Positions 25,576-34,747 of a stretch of 64,000 nucleotides of DNA are shown here, piece after piece. Each line of letters begins with the position of its first letter. Positions within the stretch are counted from its first letter, which is position 1. A program made the translations under genes and the position numbers. Source of the DNA: Neobacillus driksii (GTDB lineage: Bacteria; Bacillota; Bacilli; Bacillales; Cytobacillaceae); assembly GCF_013409995.1 (NCBI RefSeq), contig NZ_JACCBX010000019.1:54861-118860 (forward strand). Direction: 5' to 3'. A model generated the notes under the pieces. It worked only from the letters and a program-made list of their open reading frames with translations. It made no database searches and had not been told where the DNA came from.

Positions 25576-26550
25576 TTAAGGCTCTAATATTAACTTACCA
25601 GTCGTTTTCCGCGATTGTAATAACTGATGTACAACGGCTGCATCCTCCAACGGGAAAACACCGCCAATTGTCAACTTAAGCTTTCCTTCACCGAGGTAGG
25701 TTAGCAATTCTACTAAACTAGGCTGAAGCAGTTCAGGCTTTCTCATAATTTGTGGCAGAAAAAAACCAATAACGGACTGGTTCCGAGCCATCAAAGAAGA
25801 AGGATACATTTTGCTCTGTTCTCCGCTGGCAGCACCAAACACAACCAGTCGGCCAAAAGTGGCAAGACATTTTAATGTTTTATTAAAAACATCGCCGCCC
25901 ACCATCTCAAGTGCCACATCTACTCCTTTTCCACCGGTTGCTTCTAAAACCTGTTCGACCCAGGTGGACTCCGTATAATTTACGAGTATATCGGCACCCA
26001 TTTGTCGTGCTAGTTCTAGTTTTTCAGCAGAACTTGCGGTTGCAATAATTTTTCCAGCACCAAAAAGCTTTGCCAATTGTACCGCTAGCGTTCCTACACC
26101 ACCTGCTGCCGCATGAACTAGAACGGTTTCCCCCTTCTCTAACCTACCCATCGTTTTCAATACATGATAGGCACTTAACCCTTGTAGTGGAAGTGCCGCC
26201 GCATTTTGAAAATCTAATTGATCGGGTAGTGGAATTAATGAGCGTTCATCGGCTAAAGCAAATTCTGAATAACCTCCTGATTCAATCAGGGTAACAACTC
26301 TCGTCCCAGGCTTAACCGTTGTTACTTTTTCTCCAACAGCTGCCACCACCCCTGCGATTTCAGCACCTGGAATAAAGGGAAGCGGTGTTTTGACCACATA
26401 CTGACCTTCTCTTCTTGCTGTATCCGCATAATTGACGCCGATAGCCTTAATTTCAACTAGGACTTCACGACCTTTAGGTACTGGTCTCTCAATCTCTACC
26501 ATCTTTAATACTTCAGGCCCGCCATATTCTTGTAATTGAATAGCTTTCAT
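25576..26550 (-). CDS. NADPH:quinone oxidoreductase-like MDR protein
   Basis: 324 aa of the medium-chain dehydrogenase/reductase superfamily. Opening MKAIQLQEYGGPEVLKM, cofactor-binding VLVHAAAGGVGTLAVQLAK and no structural zinc cysteines point to the quinone oxidoreductase (QOR) branch. Last gene of the unit APH - enoyl-CoA hydratase - QOR; it may reduce an enoyl or quinone substrate in lipid metabolism. Confidence 0.85.
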   Translation of the reverse strand: MKAIQLQEYGGPEVLKMVEIERPVPKGREVLVEIKAIGVNYADTARREGQYVVKTPLPFIPGAEIAGVVAAVGEKVTTVKPGTRVVTLIESGGYSEFALADERSLIPLPDQLDFQNAAALPLQGLSAYHVLKTMGRLEKGETVLVHAAAGGVGTLAVQLAKLFGAGKIIATASSAEKLELARQMGADILVNYTESTWVEQVLEATGGKGVDVALEMVGGDVFNKTLKCLATFGRLVVFGAASGEQSKMYPSSLMARNQSVIGFFLPQIMRKPELLQPSLVELLTYLGEGKLKLTIGGVFPLEDAAVVHQLLQSRKTTGKLILEP

Positions 26551-26565
26551 ATTAAGACTTCCTTT

Positions 26566-27345
26566 CTACCTGCCTTTATATAATGGCGTTCTTTTTTCCT
26601 TAAACGCGGCAACGCCTTCTTTGTGATCTTCCGTTTGTACCATTAAGACTTGGGTAAGACGTTCTTCCTCCAATATTTCTTCAAGTGACCTGTCGAAGGA
26701 ATGGTCGATTAATTTCTTTTGTTTTCCAAATGCTTTCCCTGGACCCTGAGCCAAACTTAATGCTAGTTTTGTCGTTTCGTCTTGGAGCCTCTCTAATGAG
26801 AACAATGAATTAATGACGCCTAATTGGTAGAGACGTTTTGCAGGAATCGGCTCAGCACTAAAGAAAAATTGCTTAGCTAAATGCGGGCCAATCAGCTTGG
26901 GAAGGAAATAAGAACCTCCTCCGTCCGATACCAAACCAACCTTTGAGAAGCTAAGCGCAAACTTACTATCCTCAGCAGCAATGATGATATCGCAGGCTAG
27001 AGCTAAATTAAATCCTGCTCCCGCAGCAAAGCCATGAACGGCTGCGATTATTGGTTTTTCTAAATCTTTCATTTGTAAAATTAATTCATTTAATTTTCCA
27101 ATATGTTCATAGACTTGATTACCATCACCCTGTCCCATGGTTTTCACATCACCGCCAGCGCTAAAGGCACGTCCAACTCCTGACAAGACAATTACTTGTA
27201 CATCTGGGTCGTTTTTTGCTTCACGAAGGGCATCTTTTAATCCAAGAATCATGTCCGGACTAAATGCATTTAGACTCTCTGGCCGGTTTAAAGTTAATGA
27301 CAAAATAGGACCCAATTTTTCCACTAATAAATCTTTGTTCTCCAA
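26566..27345 (-). CDS. Enoyl-CoA hydratase/isomerase family protein
   Basis: 259 aa from a TTG start (AGAGGAAG upstream). Crotonase fold with oxyanion-hole blocks SGVGRAFSAGGDVKTM and HGFAAGAGFNLALACD. The position of the usual second catalytic Glu is occupied by SDGGGSYFLP, so hydration is not certain. Fits beta-oxidation together with the acyl-CoA dehydrogenase and ligase of the same regulon. Confidence 0.88.
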   Translation of the reverse strand: MENKDLLVEKLGPILSLTLNRPESLNAFSPDMILGLKDALREAKNDPDVQVIVLSGVGRAFSAGGDVKTMGQGDGNQVYEHIGKLNELILQMKDLEKPIIAAVHGFAAGAGFNLALACDIIIAAEDSKFALSFSKVGLVSDGGGSYFLPKLIGPHLAKQFFFSAEPIPAKRLYQLGVINSLFSLERLQDETTKLALSLAQGPGKAFGKQKKLIDHSFDRSLEEILEEERLTQVLMVQTEDHKEGVAAFKEKRTPLYKGR

Positions 27346-27380
27346 TAAAATCTTCCTCTCACTAGTTATTAAATTCTCTT

Positions 27381-28454
27381 TTACAACTCTCCAGAAGCAA
27401 CTTTTACAGCATGCTCAATTAGCATTTTTGCTTTATCGTTGAAGTTTGCAAATCGAAGATCATTCGTTTGACCTTTCTTATAACGGTAATATATTTGTTG
27501 ACATATAACCGCTAGCTTAAAGTAGGCAAATGTTAGATAGTAGTTCATATTGGTAACATCACGACCGCTTTTTTTTGCATAAAGCTCGATAAATTGCTTT
27601 CTTGTAAAAAAGCCCTCGTTTACCGTGACTGGCGCTTTTCCCAGCCCCATTTTTAACTCCTCCGGGTCATTCACTTCATGCCAATAGCCCATCACGACAC
27701 CAAGATCTGCAAGCGGATCCCCCACTGTTGTCATTTCCCAATCAAAAAGCCCAACCATTTCAGATAAATTCTCATTAAACATGGCGTTATTAAACTTATA
27801 GTCATAGTGAATGATTGCAGCACTTGGTTCAACTGGAATTTGATCAGTCAAATATTTCTTGAGAGTATCCACAGCATCCACTTCATCGGTTTTTGCACGT
27901 TCATATCGTCCAATCCATCCATGAATTTGTCTTTCCATGAATCCATCTGGCTTACTGATCGCTCCGAGTCTTGTCTCTTTGTAATTAATTCCGTGAAGTT
28001 CCACTAATTTATTGACCATTATTTCTGAAAGTTGTTGGCATAATTCCTTCGTCACTGTGATTTCGTCAGGGAAGGATGTATCAATAACTATGCCGTTTTT
28101 GCGTTCCATAATAAAGAATGGGCTATCCACAATGTCCAGTTGATCGGAAAACAAAATTGGCTTCGGTGTAACGGAAAAGACTGGATGAAGCTCAGAAATA
28201 ATTTTAAACTCTCGTTCCATATCATGCGCTTTAGGTGCAACTGGTCCTAACGGCGGGCGCCGTAAAACAGCTTCCCATTCACCTACTTTAATTTGATAGG
28301 TTAAGTTTGAATGACCAGCGGAAAACTGCAGAAGTTCAAGGGGGCTATTGGGCAGATTACCGATATGACTTCTTAAAAATTGTTCTAAAACAGGTAAATT
28401 TAATTCTTCCCCTTTACGGACTGGAATTGTATCTTTATTCATTTGATGAGGCAT
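27381..28454 (-). CDS. Phosphotransferase family protein (ACAD10/APH-like)
   Basis: 357 aa with an aminoglycoside-phosphotransferase/choline-kinase fold: SAGHSNLTYQI (nucleotide loop), IIHYDYKFNNAMFN (catalytic Asp, Asn) and GLFDWEMTTVGDPLADL (metal Asp). Members beside acyl-CoA dehydrogenases are thought to phosphorylate hydroxy-acyl-CoA in beta-oxidation of hydroxylated acids. It starts a second transcription unit with its own operator at 28498-28515. Confidence 0.87.
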   Translation of the reverse strand: MPHQMNKDTIPVRKGEELNLPVLEQFLRSHIGNLPNSPLELLQFSAGHSNLTYQIKVGEWEAVLRRPPLGPVAPKAHDMEREFKIISELHPVFSVTPKPILFSDQLDIVDSPFFIMERKNGIVIDTSFPDEITVTKELCQQLSEIMVNKLVELHGINYKETRLGAISKPDGFMERQIHGWIGRYERAKTDEVDAVDTLKKYLTDQIPVEPSAAIIHYDYKFNNAMFNENLSEMVGLFDWEMTTVGDPLADLGVVMGYWHEVNDPEELKMGLGKAPVTVNEGFFTRKQFIELYAKKSGRDVTNMNYYLTFAYFKLAVICQQIYYRYKKGQTNDLRFANFNDKAKMLIEHAVKVASGEL

Positions 28455-28494
28455 CCTATCCCTCCCTGGTTTTTAAAAAATTCTGTATCTTTAA

Positions 28495-28515
28495 ATTATA
28501 CTTACTGGTTAGTAT
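28495..28515 (-). promoter_or_regulatory. TetR-type operator over the -10 of the APH-like gene
   Basis: ATACTTACTGGTTAGTAT (28498-28515) is a near-palindrome that overlaps a TATAAT (28495-28500, minus strand). It is almost the reverse complement of the site at 32926-32943 upstream of the acyl-CoA dehydrogenase, so one repressor should bind both. Confidence 0.7.
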
Positions 28516-28528
28516 GCGACAGAGAAAA

Positions 28529-28555
28529 GAGGGTTTAAAGCATGAAGAAACCCTC
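28529..28555 (-). terminator. Terminator of the TetR gene unit
   Basis: GAGGGTTT pairs with AAACCCTC; TTTTCTC follows on the minus strand. It ends the dehydrogenase - SDR - ligase - TetR transcript before the second operator. Confidence 0.75.
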
Positions 28556-28566
28556 CCAAAAAATTA

Positions 28567-29130
28567 CTAATTCGCTTGAATTCCCTCTAATATCATTTCA
28601 ACAAAAATTTCAGCCACTTCGCGGTCGGTCGAATCCCCTTCTGGATTAAACCATTGATAGCTCCAATTGGCAGCGCCAAGAATACCAAATGTAATGATAT
28701 GTGCATTCAAGTCAGCGCGAAACTCTCCGTTTTCGATTCCATCTTTAAGCAGCTTTTCGACGTTTAACCGAAATTCGTCCCGTTTTGGCACAATTAAAGC
28801 TAGTCTTTCTTCATTCAAGTTTTTCATTTCTCTAAAAAAAATCTTCGCAGCCGATCCTTGAATTTTAATGTTACTTATGAGCATGTAGACAATATCGAAT
28901 AGCTTCTCTTTGCAGCTTTTATTGTCATCCAAAATATTTCTTTGTTTCTCTAGTAAGTAATTAATGTATCCGAGATGGATGTCCATTAGGAGTTCTTCTT
29001 TACTGGAAAAATAATAGTAAAACGTCCCTTTGGTCACACCAATTGAGTCCACGATATCCTGAATGGATGTTTCCTTGAAACCCTTTTTCTCGAATAAATT
29101 GATACTATGTTCTGTTATTTTGTCTTTCAC
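28567..29130 (-). CDS. TetR/AcrR family repressor of fatty-acid degradation
   Basis: 187 aa from a GTG start. The N-terminal helix-turn-helix KGFKETSIQDIVDSIGVTKG then TFYYYFSSKEELL is diagnostic of TetR regulators; the C-terminal part is the ligand pocket, likely for long-chain acyl-CoA. It lies inside the degradation cluster, as FadR does in B. subtilis, and two matching operators in the cluster are its probable targets. Confidence 0.9.
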   Translation of the reverse strand: MKDKITEHSINLFEKKGFKETSIQDIVDSIGVTKGTFYYYFSSKEELLMDIHLGYINYLLEKQRNILDDNKSCKEKLFDIVYMLISNIKIQGSAAKIFFREMKNLNEERLALIVPKRDEFRLNVEKLLKDGIENGEFRADLNAHIITFGILGAANWSYQWFNPEGDSTDREVAEIFVEMILEGIQAN

Positions 29131-29227
29131 TGCTCATGTCCTCGCAATCTGTAAAATGTCTAGTGAAATTATACCATATTCTATTTCGCAACAAACACAG
29201 AAAACCGGCAGCAAATCGGCAGTACGT

Positions 29228-30841
29228 TTATTTACTAACAGTTTCTTCTCTCAAGGCACGGCGGAGGATTTTTCCTACTTGTGTTTTTGGTAATTGCTCA
29301 CGAAATTCAACGCTGCGGGGAACTTTGTAAGCAGCCATATTTTGTTTACAATATTGAATCAATTCCTCCTCTGTTGCTGTTTGACCTGCTTTTAAAACGA
29401 CAAAAGCCTTTACGTCTTCCCCACGGTATGGGTCAGGTACTCCGATGACTACGGCTTCTTGTACAGAAGGGTGCTCATAAAGCACTTCTTCAATATCACG
29501 AGGATATATATTGAAGCCGCTCGCAATAATTAAATCCTTCTTACGGTCCACGATATATAAATAGCCTTCCTCGTCTACTTTTCCGATATCACCTGTGTAT
29601 AGCCAGCCATCTCTTAACGTATTGGCTGTTTCTTCTGGCATATTCCAATAGCCTTTCATAATTTGAGGACCCTTTATAATGACTTCACCCAATTCTCCAA
29701 CAGGAACTTCCTCCAAGCCTGTTGCCACATCCACAATCTTGTATTCTGTTGATGGCATACCAATACCTACACTTCCAGGTTTACGGTCTGCAAATGGAGG
29801 GTTGCAATGTGTCGTTGGAGATGCTTCAGAAAGTCCGTATCCTTCTAAAATCTTTGCCCCTGTTTTTCTTTCGAACTCACGTAAAAGTTCTACTGGCATA
29901 GGTGCACTGCCGCTATTGCAGGTTTTAATACTATTGATTCCGTACTCCTCAGCATGTGGATGGTTCGTAATCGCCACATACATGGTTGGAACCCCTGGAA
30001 ATGTCGTTGGCTGCTCATTTTTAATCGTGTTTAATACTTCCTCCAATTCAAACCGTGGAAGCATGATCGATTCTCCGCCTGTAAAAATTGTTAAGTTCAT
30101 ACAGGCTGTCATACCAAATACATGGAAAAGTGGAATAACCGTTAAACAGCGTTCTTTTCCTAATTCAAATTCATTTTTGAAGAATTCATAGGATTGAAGG
30201 ACGTTCGCCACGATGTTTTGATGTGTTAACATCGCTCCCTTAGATCTCCCCGTGGTGCCGCCTGTATATTGGAGAACTGCAATGTCATGCTCCAGTTCAA
30301 TCGTAACAGGTGTTACCTTTCCATTTCCATCTGCGAGGAAGGTTTCAAAACTGCGATCTGGTGTGAAATCCTTTCCAGAGGGCTGCAGGCTGACAACTAT
30401 TATATTTTTCAAGTTCGTTCGTGGTTGAACGCTTTTTACTCTTGGATAAAAAGCATCCATGACAACAATCGTTTCGGCTCCTGAATCATTTAAGATATAT
30501 TCAAGCTCTCGTTCTACACTCATCGGGTTTACTTGTGTCACAATTGCCCCTGCCCCTAATACACCATAATAAGAAATAACATACTGCGGGCAGTTCGGAA
30601 GCATAAGTGCCACTCTGTCACCCTTTTGAACTTGATTTTGCTGGAGTGCTGAGGTAAAGCCTTGTGAAAGTCCTAGTAATTGCTGATAGGTAATTTTTCT
30701 GCCATAGAAGGATAGTGCATGATTAGTGGGATATTTTGCTGTAGTCTCTTGAAGTATTTCTACTAGGTTTTTTTCAGGGTTTGAGATTATTGATGATACC
30801 GAATCTGGATATTGAGCCATCCATGTGTTCCTTTCAGCCAT
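29228..30841 (-). CDS. Long-chain fatty acid--CoA ligase
   Basis: 537 aa acyl-adenylate-forming enzyme. AMP-binding motif YTGGTTGRSKGAMLTH, the A5 block GYGLSEASPTTHCN, GWLYTGDIG, and the hinge DRKKDLIIASGFNIYPRDIEE are in order, with catalytic Lys near the C-terminus (KTQVGKILRR). Activates fatty acids to CoA esters with ATP. Third gene of the dehydrogenase - SDR - ligase - TetR unit. Confidence 0.92.
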   Translation of the reverse strand: MAERNTWMAQYPDSVSSIISNPEKNLVEILQETTAKYPTNHALSFYGRKITYQQLLGLSQGFTSALQQNQVQKGDRVALMLPNCPQYVISYYGVLGAGAIVTQVNPMSVERELEYILNDSGAETIVVMDAFYPRVKSVQPRTNLKNIIVVSLQPSGKDFTPDRSFETFLADGNGKVTPVTIELEHDIAVLQYTGGTTGRSKGAMLTHQNIVANVLQSYEFFKNEFELGKERCLTVIPLFHVFGMTACMNLTIFTGGESIMLPRFELEEVLNTIKNEQPTTFPGVPTMYVAITNHPHAEEYGINSIKTCNSGSAPMPVELLREFERKTGAKILEGYGLSEASPTTHCNPPFADRKPGSVGIGMPSTEYKIVDVATGLEEVPVGELGEVIIKGPQIMKGYWNMPEETANTLRDGWLYTGDIGKVDEEGYLYIVDRKKDLIIASGFNIYPRDIEEVLYEHPSVQEAVVIGVPDPYRGEDVKAFVVLKAGQTATEEELIQYCKQNMAAYKVPRSVEFREQLPKTQVGKILRRALREETVSK

Positions 30842-30870
30842 TGGTTTCCCTCCAAAAAATATATAGTTTA

Positions 30871-31623
30871 TTAAAAAGTAAGCCCGCCGCCATCAACGGA
30901 TAGAGTAGTACCTGTGATAAACGACGCTTCATCTGAAGCTAAGAAGAAAATAGCATTTGCTACTTCATCGGATGTCCCAATTCTGCCTAGTGCATTAGCC
31001 TTTGAAATAAATGGCCATCTTCTCTCATCCTGCTTCCAGCCATCGATAATCTTTGTGTCAATAACCCCAGGAGCAATGGCATTAACACGGATATTGTACT
31101 TGCCATATTCAAGGGCAGCATTTTGTGTTAGCAGCACTACACCTGCTTTCGAGGCATTATAAGCAGCTTGATATTTTTTACCCTTTAAGCCTAGTAAACT
31201 AGAAGTATTAATAATCGCTCCGCCGCCTGATTTTATTAATTCCGGTGCAGCATACTTTATTCCAAGAAAAACTCCCTTTAAGTTAATGTCAATTACGTGA
31301 TCCCATTCTTCTTCTGCAAGATCGACACTTCTAACCTCTGAATGGCCAATTCCAGCATTGTTGACTAAAATATCGAGGCCGCCAAAAGTAGTTGTTGTAG
31401 TGTTGATGAGGTTTCTTACATGATTAGAGTCCTTCACATCGGTTTTTACAAAAATGGCATTAGCTCCAGACTCTTTTATTAGACTTACGGTTTCTTCACC
31501 ACCATGAGAATCCACGTCAGCAACACTTACCTTTGCCCCTTCACATGCAAAGCGAATCGCAGTCGAACGTCCAATTCCGGAGCCCCCGCCAGTAACAATG
31601 GCTGTCTTTCCTTTCAATCTCAT
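30871..31623 (-). CDS. SDR family oxidoreductase
   Basis: 250 aa classical short-chain dehydrogenase: cofactor motif TGGGSGIGRS, NNAG, catalytic Ser in NTSSLLG, YxxxK as YNASK, and the C-terminal FITGTTLSVDGG. Probably a 3-hydroxyacyl or related dehydrogenase of this lipid unit; substrate not proven. Confidence 0.9.
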   Translation of the reverse strand: MRLKGKTAIVTGGGSGIGRSTAIRFACEGAKVSVADVDSHGGEETVSLIKESGANAIFVKTDVKDSNHVRNLINTTTTTFGGLDILVNNAGIGHSEVRSVDLAEEEWDHVIDINLKGVFLGIKYAAPELIKSGGGAIINTSSLLGLKGKKYQAAYNASKAGVVLLTQNAALEYGKYNIRVNAIAPGVIDTKIIDGWKQDERRWPFISKANALGRIGTSDEVANAIFFLASDEASFITGTTLSVDGGGLTF

Positions 31624-31697
31624 GTTAATTCACTAACCTCTCTCCTAATATCTCTATCTACAAAACTATCATTTAATTTATTAAAGAAATCGAGATA

Positions 31698-32906
31698 CTA
31701 CTGATATTTCTTTAATTCAAGCTTAGCTATCTGAGCACGGTGAACTTCATCTGGACCGTCCGCCAGTCGCAATGTTCTAGAGTTTGCCCACATCGCTGCA
31801 AGCGGAAAATCATTTGAAACTCCGGCTCCTCCAAATGCTTGAATGGCTCTATCAATAACACGTAACGCCATGTTAGGTGCCACTACTTTAATCATTGCAA
31901 TCTCTGTTTTGGCCTGTTTATTTCCAACAGTATCCATCATATAGGCTGCCTTTAAAGTCAGGAGCCTTGCTTGTTCAATTTCAATCCTGGAATCGGCAAT
32001 CCACTCTTTTATAACCCCTTGGCTTGCGAGAGGTTTTCCAAAGGCTTCACGTTCTTGAACACGCTTACATAAAAGTTCAAGAGCTCGTTCTGCAGCACCA
32101 ATCAACCTCATGCAATGATGAATTCTTCCAGGTCCTAATCGCCCCTGCGCAATCGCAAATCCTTTTCCTTCACCCCAAAGGATGTTTTCTGCCGGAACAC
32201 GAACATTTTCATAGGTAATTTCAGCATGTCCATGCGGCGCATGATCATAACCGAAAACAGGCAGCATCCTTTCAATTATAACACCTGGAGCATTAAGCGG
32301 CACGAGAATCATCGATTGCTGTTCATGACGGTTGGCATTAAAGTCTGTTTTTCCCATGACAATCGCAATTTTACACCTAGGATCTCCTGCGCCAGATGAC
32401 CACCATTTACGTCCATTTATGATGTACTCATCACCATCTCTAACAATGCTTGCTTCGATATTGGTCGCATCGGAAGAAGCAACGGCCGGTTCAGTCATCG
32501 AAAAGCAAGACCGAATTTCTCCTGCTAACAATGGTTTTAGCCACTTTTCCTTATGTTCCTCTTTACCATAGCGAACAATAACTTCCATGTTACCAGTATC
32601 GGGTGCACTACAGTTAAATACTTCTGGGCCAATTAGAGAGCGTCCCATTATTTCGCAAAGCGGTGCATATTCCAGATTGGTTAAACCTGCCCCATATTCA
32701 CTTTCCGGAAGAAATAAGTTCCATAGACCAGCAGCCTTTGCCTTTTCCTTTAAGTCTTCCATTACCTGAGGAACAGCACTCCACCGATTTTCTTGTTCAT
32801 TCAGCTGCTGCTCATACACTATTTCATTGGGATACACATGTTCTTCCATAAAGTTTATCAGCCGTGTCTGTAAGTCCTTTACTTTAGCAGAATAAACAAA
32901 ATCCAA
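31698..32906 (-). CDS. Acyl-CoA dehydrogenase
   Basis: 402 aa from TTG 32906 with AAGGGGTGA upstream. FAD-linked dehydrogenase blocks CFSMTEPAVASSDATN and INGRKWWSSGAG, GRIHHCMRLIGAAERAL, and IQAFGGAGVSNDFPLA are visible. It resembles the ACAD10/11-type group that travels with APH-like kinases such as the one at 27381. First gene of its unit, under operator control. Confidence 0.92.
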   Translation of the reverse strand: MDFVYSAKVKDLQTRLINFMEEHVYPNEIVYEQQLNEQENRWSAVPQVMEDLKEKAKAAGLWNLFLPESEYGAGLTNLEYAPLCEIMGRSLIGPEVFNCSAPDTGNMEVIVRYGKEEHKEKWLKPLLAGEIRSCFSMTEPAVASSDATNIEASIVRDGDEYIINGRKWWSSGAGDPRCKIAIVMGKTDFNANRHEQQSMILVPLNAPGVIIERMLPVFGYDHAPHGHAEITYENVRVPAENILWGEGKGFAIAQGRLGPGRIHHCMRLIGAAERALELLCKRVQEREAFGKPLASQGVIKEWIADSRIEIEQARLLTLKAAYMMDTVGNKQAKTEIAMIKVVAPNMALRVIDRAIQAFGGAGVSNDFPLAAMWANSRTLRLADGPDEVHRAQIAKLELKKYQ

Positions 32907-32925
32907 TTAAATCACCCCTTCATAC

Positions 32926-32943
32926 ATACTAACCAGTTGGTAT
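32926..32943. promoter_or_regulatory. TetR-type operator upstream of acyl-CoA dehydrogenase
   Basis: ATACTAACCAGTTGGTAT is an 18-bp near-palindrome just downstream of the -10 (about +5 to +22). It matches the reverse complement of 28498-28515 at 16 of 18 bases. Confidence 0.75.
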
Positions 32944-32954
32944 CTACAAATTAT

Positions 32955-32982
32955 ATTATACCTCCAAACATTAAATATTCAA
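32955..32982 (-). promoter_or_regulatory. Promoter of the fatty-acid degradation unit
   Basis: TTGAAT (32977-32982), 16-bp spacer, TATAAT (32955-32960) on the minus strand; start point near 32948, next to the operator. Confidence 0.65.
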
Positions 32983-33016
32983 ATTTATTTCAAAATATTC
33001 AAAAAAATTTTTTAGG

Positions 33017-33211
33017 TTAATACCTTTTTATTCCTTTTTTTTGCTTATTCATTAATTCATGTGATTTTTCAATAATATCGGTTAAAACATCTCCTTTATA
33101 TACTCGACCTAATCTGAGATTTTCTTGATAGTATTCAACAATTTCATCCAGTTTGTCAGAGGTTTCTTTTGAGATTCTTACATTTAATTGTATTCTTCCA
33201 TTTTCAGCCAA
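33017..33211 (-). CDS. Ribbon-helix-helix regulator, 64 aa
   Basis: GRIQLNVRISKETSDKLDEI is a typical RHH strand plus first helix, followed by VLTDIIEKSHELM. TTG 33211 follows AGGAG at a good distance, and removes six codons of doubtful upstream reading frame. No toxin partner is visible next to it, so a role as a solo repressor is more likely than an antitoxin. Target unknown. Confidence 0.7.
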   Translation of the reverse strand: MAENGRIQLNVRISKETSDKLDEIVEYYQENLRLGRVYKGDVLTDIIEKSHELMNKQKKGIKRY

Positions 33212-33278
33212 GGGAGACACTCCTATCATACTTATAGCATTCTGCTAGCACTATGCATAATACGTGTTATTACTTGAT

Positions 33279-33307
33279 TATATACTATTATTCTACACAT
33301 TTTTCAA
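33279..33307 (-). promoter_or_regulatory. Promoter of the RHH gene
   Basis: TTGAAA (33302-33307), 17-bp spacer, TATATA (33279-33284). Downstream, TAATACGTGTTA (about 33260-33271) is nearly palindromic and could be an auto-regulatory site. A hairpin with T run on the minus strand lies upstream at about 33325-33350. Confidence 0.55.
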
Positions 33308-33438
33308 CAAATCAAAAAAAAGAATGACTCTTTTTTTGAGTCACCCTTCTATAAAGAATAAATAAAGATATTATTCAGTTTAATTCTTACATAAAAATAC
33401 AAATTTTGTTCAAATTATGTTGAGGAGGTTAGTAAGAT

Positions 33439-34320
33439 ATGGGTATGAAATGGTTATTTAGTTTATTACTTATGATTCAACATGTGACCCCTCAAGCTAG
33501 TGTTCAACTAACGAGAGAAGGGAAGCCTTTTTCGATTATCAATAGAGACGAATATTCTGTTGGTGATCCAAGTTATTTTATTTTGGATACAGAAAAATAT
33601 GACCAACTGGTAGGAGAATTGGAGAAACAGTTTTCCGTTCCACCTAAAAATGCAAAATTGGATCAGCATGGAAATATTATTCCTGAACAACTGGGACTTA
33701 GTATCAATCGACATACTTTCACACAAAAATTTTATACCTTTTTTTTCGAACACAGAATTTCAACATTAGAAATTCCCATGTATTCTGTGTATCCAAAAGT
33801 AGATAGTGAATTACTATCTGATATTCGCAGTATACGCATCGGTCGTTACATTACTTCTTTTAATCCAAGTAATAAAAAGCGTTCCACCAATATCAGGTTA
33901 GCAGTTGCCGCCATTAATAATCATGTCGTTTTCCCTGGTGAGACATTTTCATTTAATAAAGTAGTGGGTAAAAGAACCTCTCAAAAGGGCTACGAAAAGG
34001 CTAAAGTAATTGTCAGAGGTGAATATGCAGAAGATATTGGCGGTGGAATATGTCAAGTTTCTTCAACTTTATTTAATGCAGTTGATAGTGCAGGTTTGAA
34101 AATTGTCCAGCGTTTTTCTCATAGTCGACATGTACCATATATTCCTCCTGGACGTGATGCAACAGTGAGTTGGTACGGTCCCGACTTTGAATTTAAAAAT
34201 ATCTACAATCAACCGATATTAATCCAAGCTAGGACGTTTGGAAATCTTTTAGTGATTAAGTTATATTCCTCCGAAGTCATTGAGTACCAGCCCAAGGAGG
34301 TCCCTTTTCCACCACTGTAA
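33439..34320 (+). CDS. VanW family protein, secreted
   Basis: 293 aa with a short hydrophobic N-terminus that may be a signal peptide. The VanW domain is clear from FPGETFSFNKVVG to RDATVSWYGPDFEFKN, including ADIGGGICQVSSTLFNA-like EDIGGGICQVSSTLFNA. VanW proteins act on the envelope, but their biochemistry is not known; the name comes from vancomycin clusters, and this single copy says nothing about resistance. GAGGAGG precedes ATG. Confidence 0.88.
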   Translation: MGMKWLFSLLLMIQHVTPQASVQLTREGKPFSIINRDEYSVGDPSYFILDTEKYDQLVGELEKQFSVPPKNAKLDQHGNIIPEQLGLSINRHTFTQKFYTFFFEHRISTLEIPMYSVYPKVDSELLSDIRSIRIGRYITSFNPSNKKRSTNIRLAVAAINNHVVFPGETFSFNKVVGKRTSQKGYEKAKVIVRGEYAEDIGGGICQVSSTLFNAVDSAGLKIVQRFSHSRHVPYIPPGRDATVSWYGPDFEFKNIYNQPILIQARTFGNLLVIKLYSSEVIEYQPKEVPFPPL

Positions 34321-34321
34321 A

Positions 34322-34344
34322 AAAGCCCGCAAAATGCGGACTTT
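34322..34344. terminator. Bidirectional terminator
   Basis: AAAGCCCGC and GCGGACTTT (one mismatch) with A and T runs on both sides separate two convergent genes. Confidence 0.8.
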
Positions 34345-34345
34345 T

Positions 34346-34615
34346 TTAACGGTCTTTATGATCATTTCTCAACGCACTTGCCAATAATTCTTCAGAGAAC
34401 TCAGCCAGTGCAGTATTATTAAAATTCATGTTATCTTTCGGTGTAAAGCTTTGGACTACATCCTGAAAGGGTTGTATAATATTTTTTCGTTTTCCTCTTG
34501 TTAGACCAAAAACGGCGGCGCTTATTCCAACTCCGATCAGAGATACCCACATGGTCCCTCTACTCTTTCGCTTTTTACTAAACAGATTGAAAAACGGCTT
34601 TACCATATTTCTCAT
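34346..34615 (-). CDS. Hypothetical small protein with one membrane helix, 89 aa
   Basis: ATG 34615 lies after GAAGGAGTG; the upstream open frame has no ribosome site. A basic segment (KKRKSRG) is followed by a short hydrophobic helix, MWVSLIGVGISAAVFGLT, and a polar C-terminus. Family not recognised; sporulation-type small proteins often look like this. Confidence 0.6.
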   Translation of the reverse strand: MRNMVKPFFNLFSKKRKSRGTMWVSLIGVGISAAVFGLTRGKRKNIIQPFQDVVQSFTPKDNMNFNNTALAEFSEELLASALRNDHKDR

Positions 34616-34747
34616 CCAAAGCACTCCTTCATATAACATTAAATGGAAAGTAATAAGCTCTTTCCATTAACACTTAATGTTTGTAATTAAGGCAAGAATA
34701 TGTTTGGGAAACTTCTGTTTAATTGTAATTTCTTTACAAATTATTAG

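Noticed and set aside
33017..33211. Toxin-antitoxin pair for the RHH protein
   Set aside because: No toxin-like gene is adjacent on either side.
33325..33350. Hairpin with T run as terminator of a minus-strand gene
   Set aside because: No minus-strand gene lies upstream; kept only as a note beside the RHH promoter.
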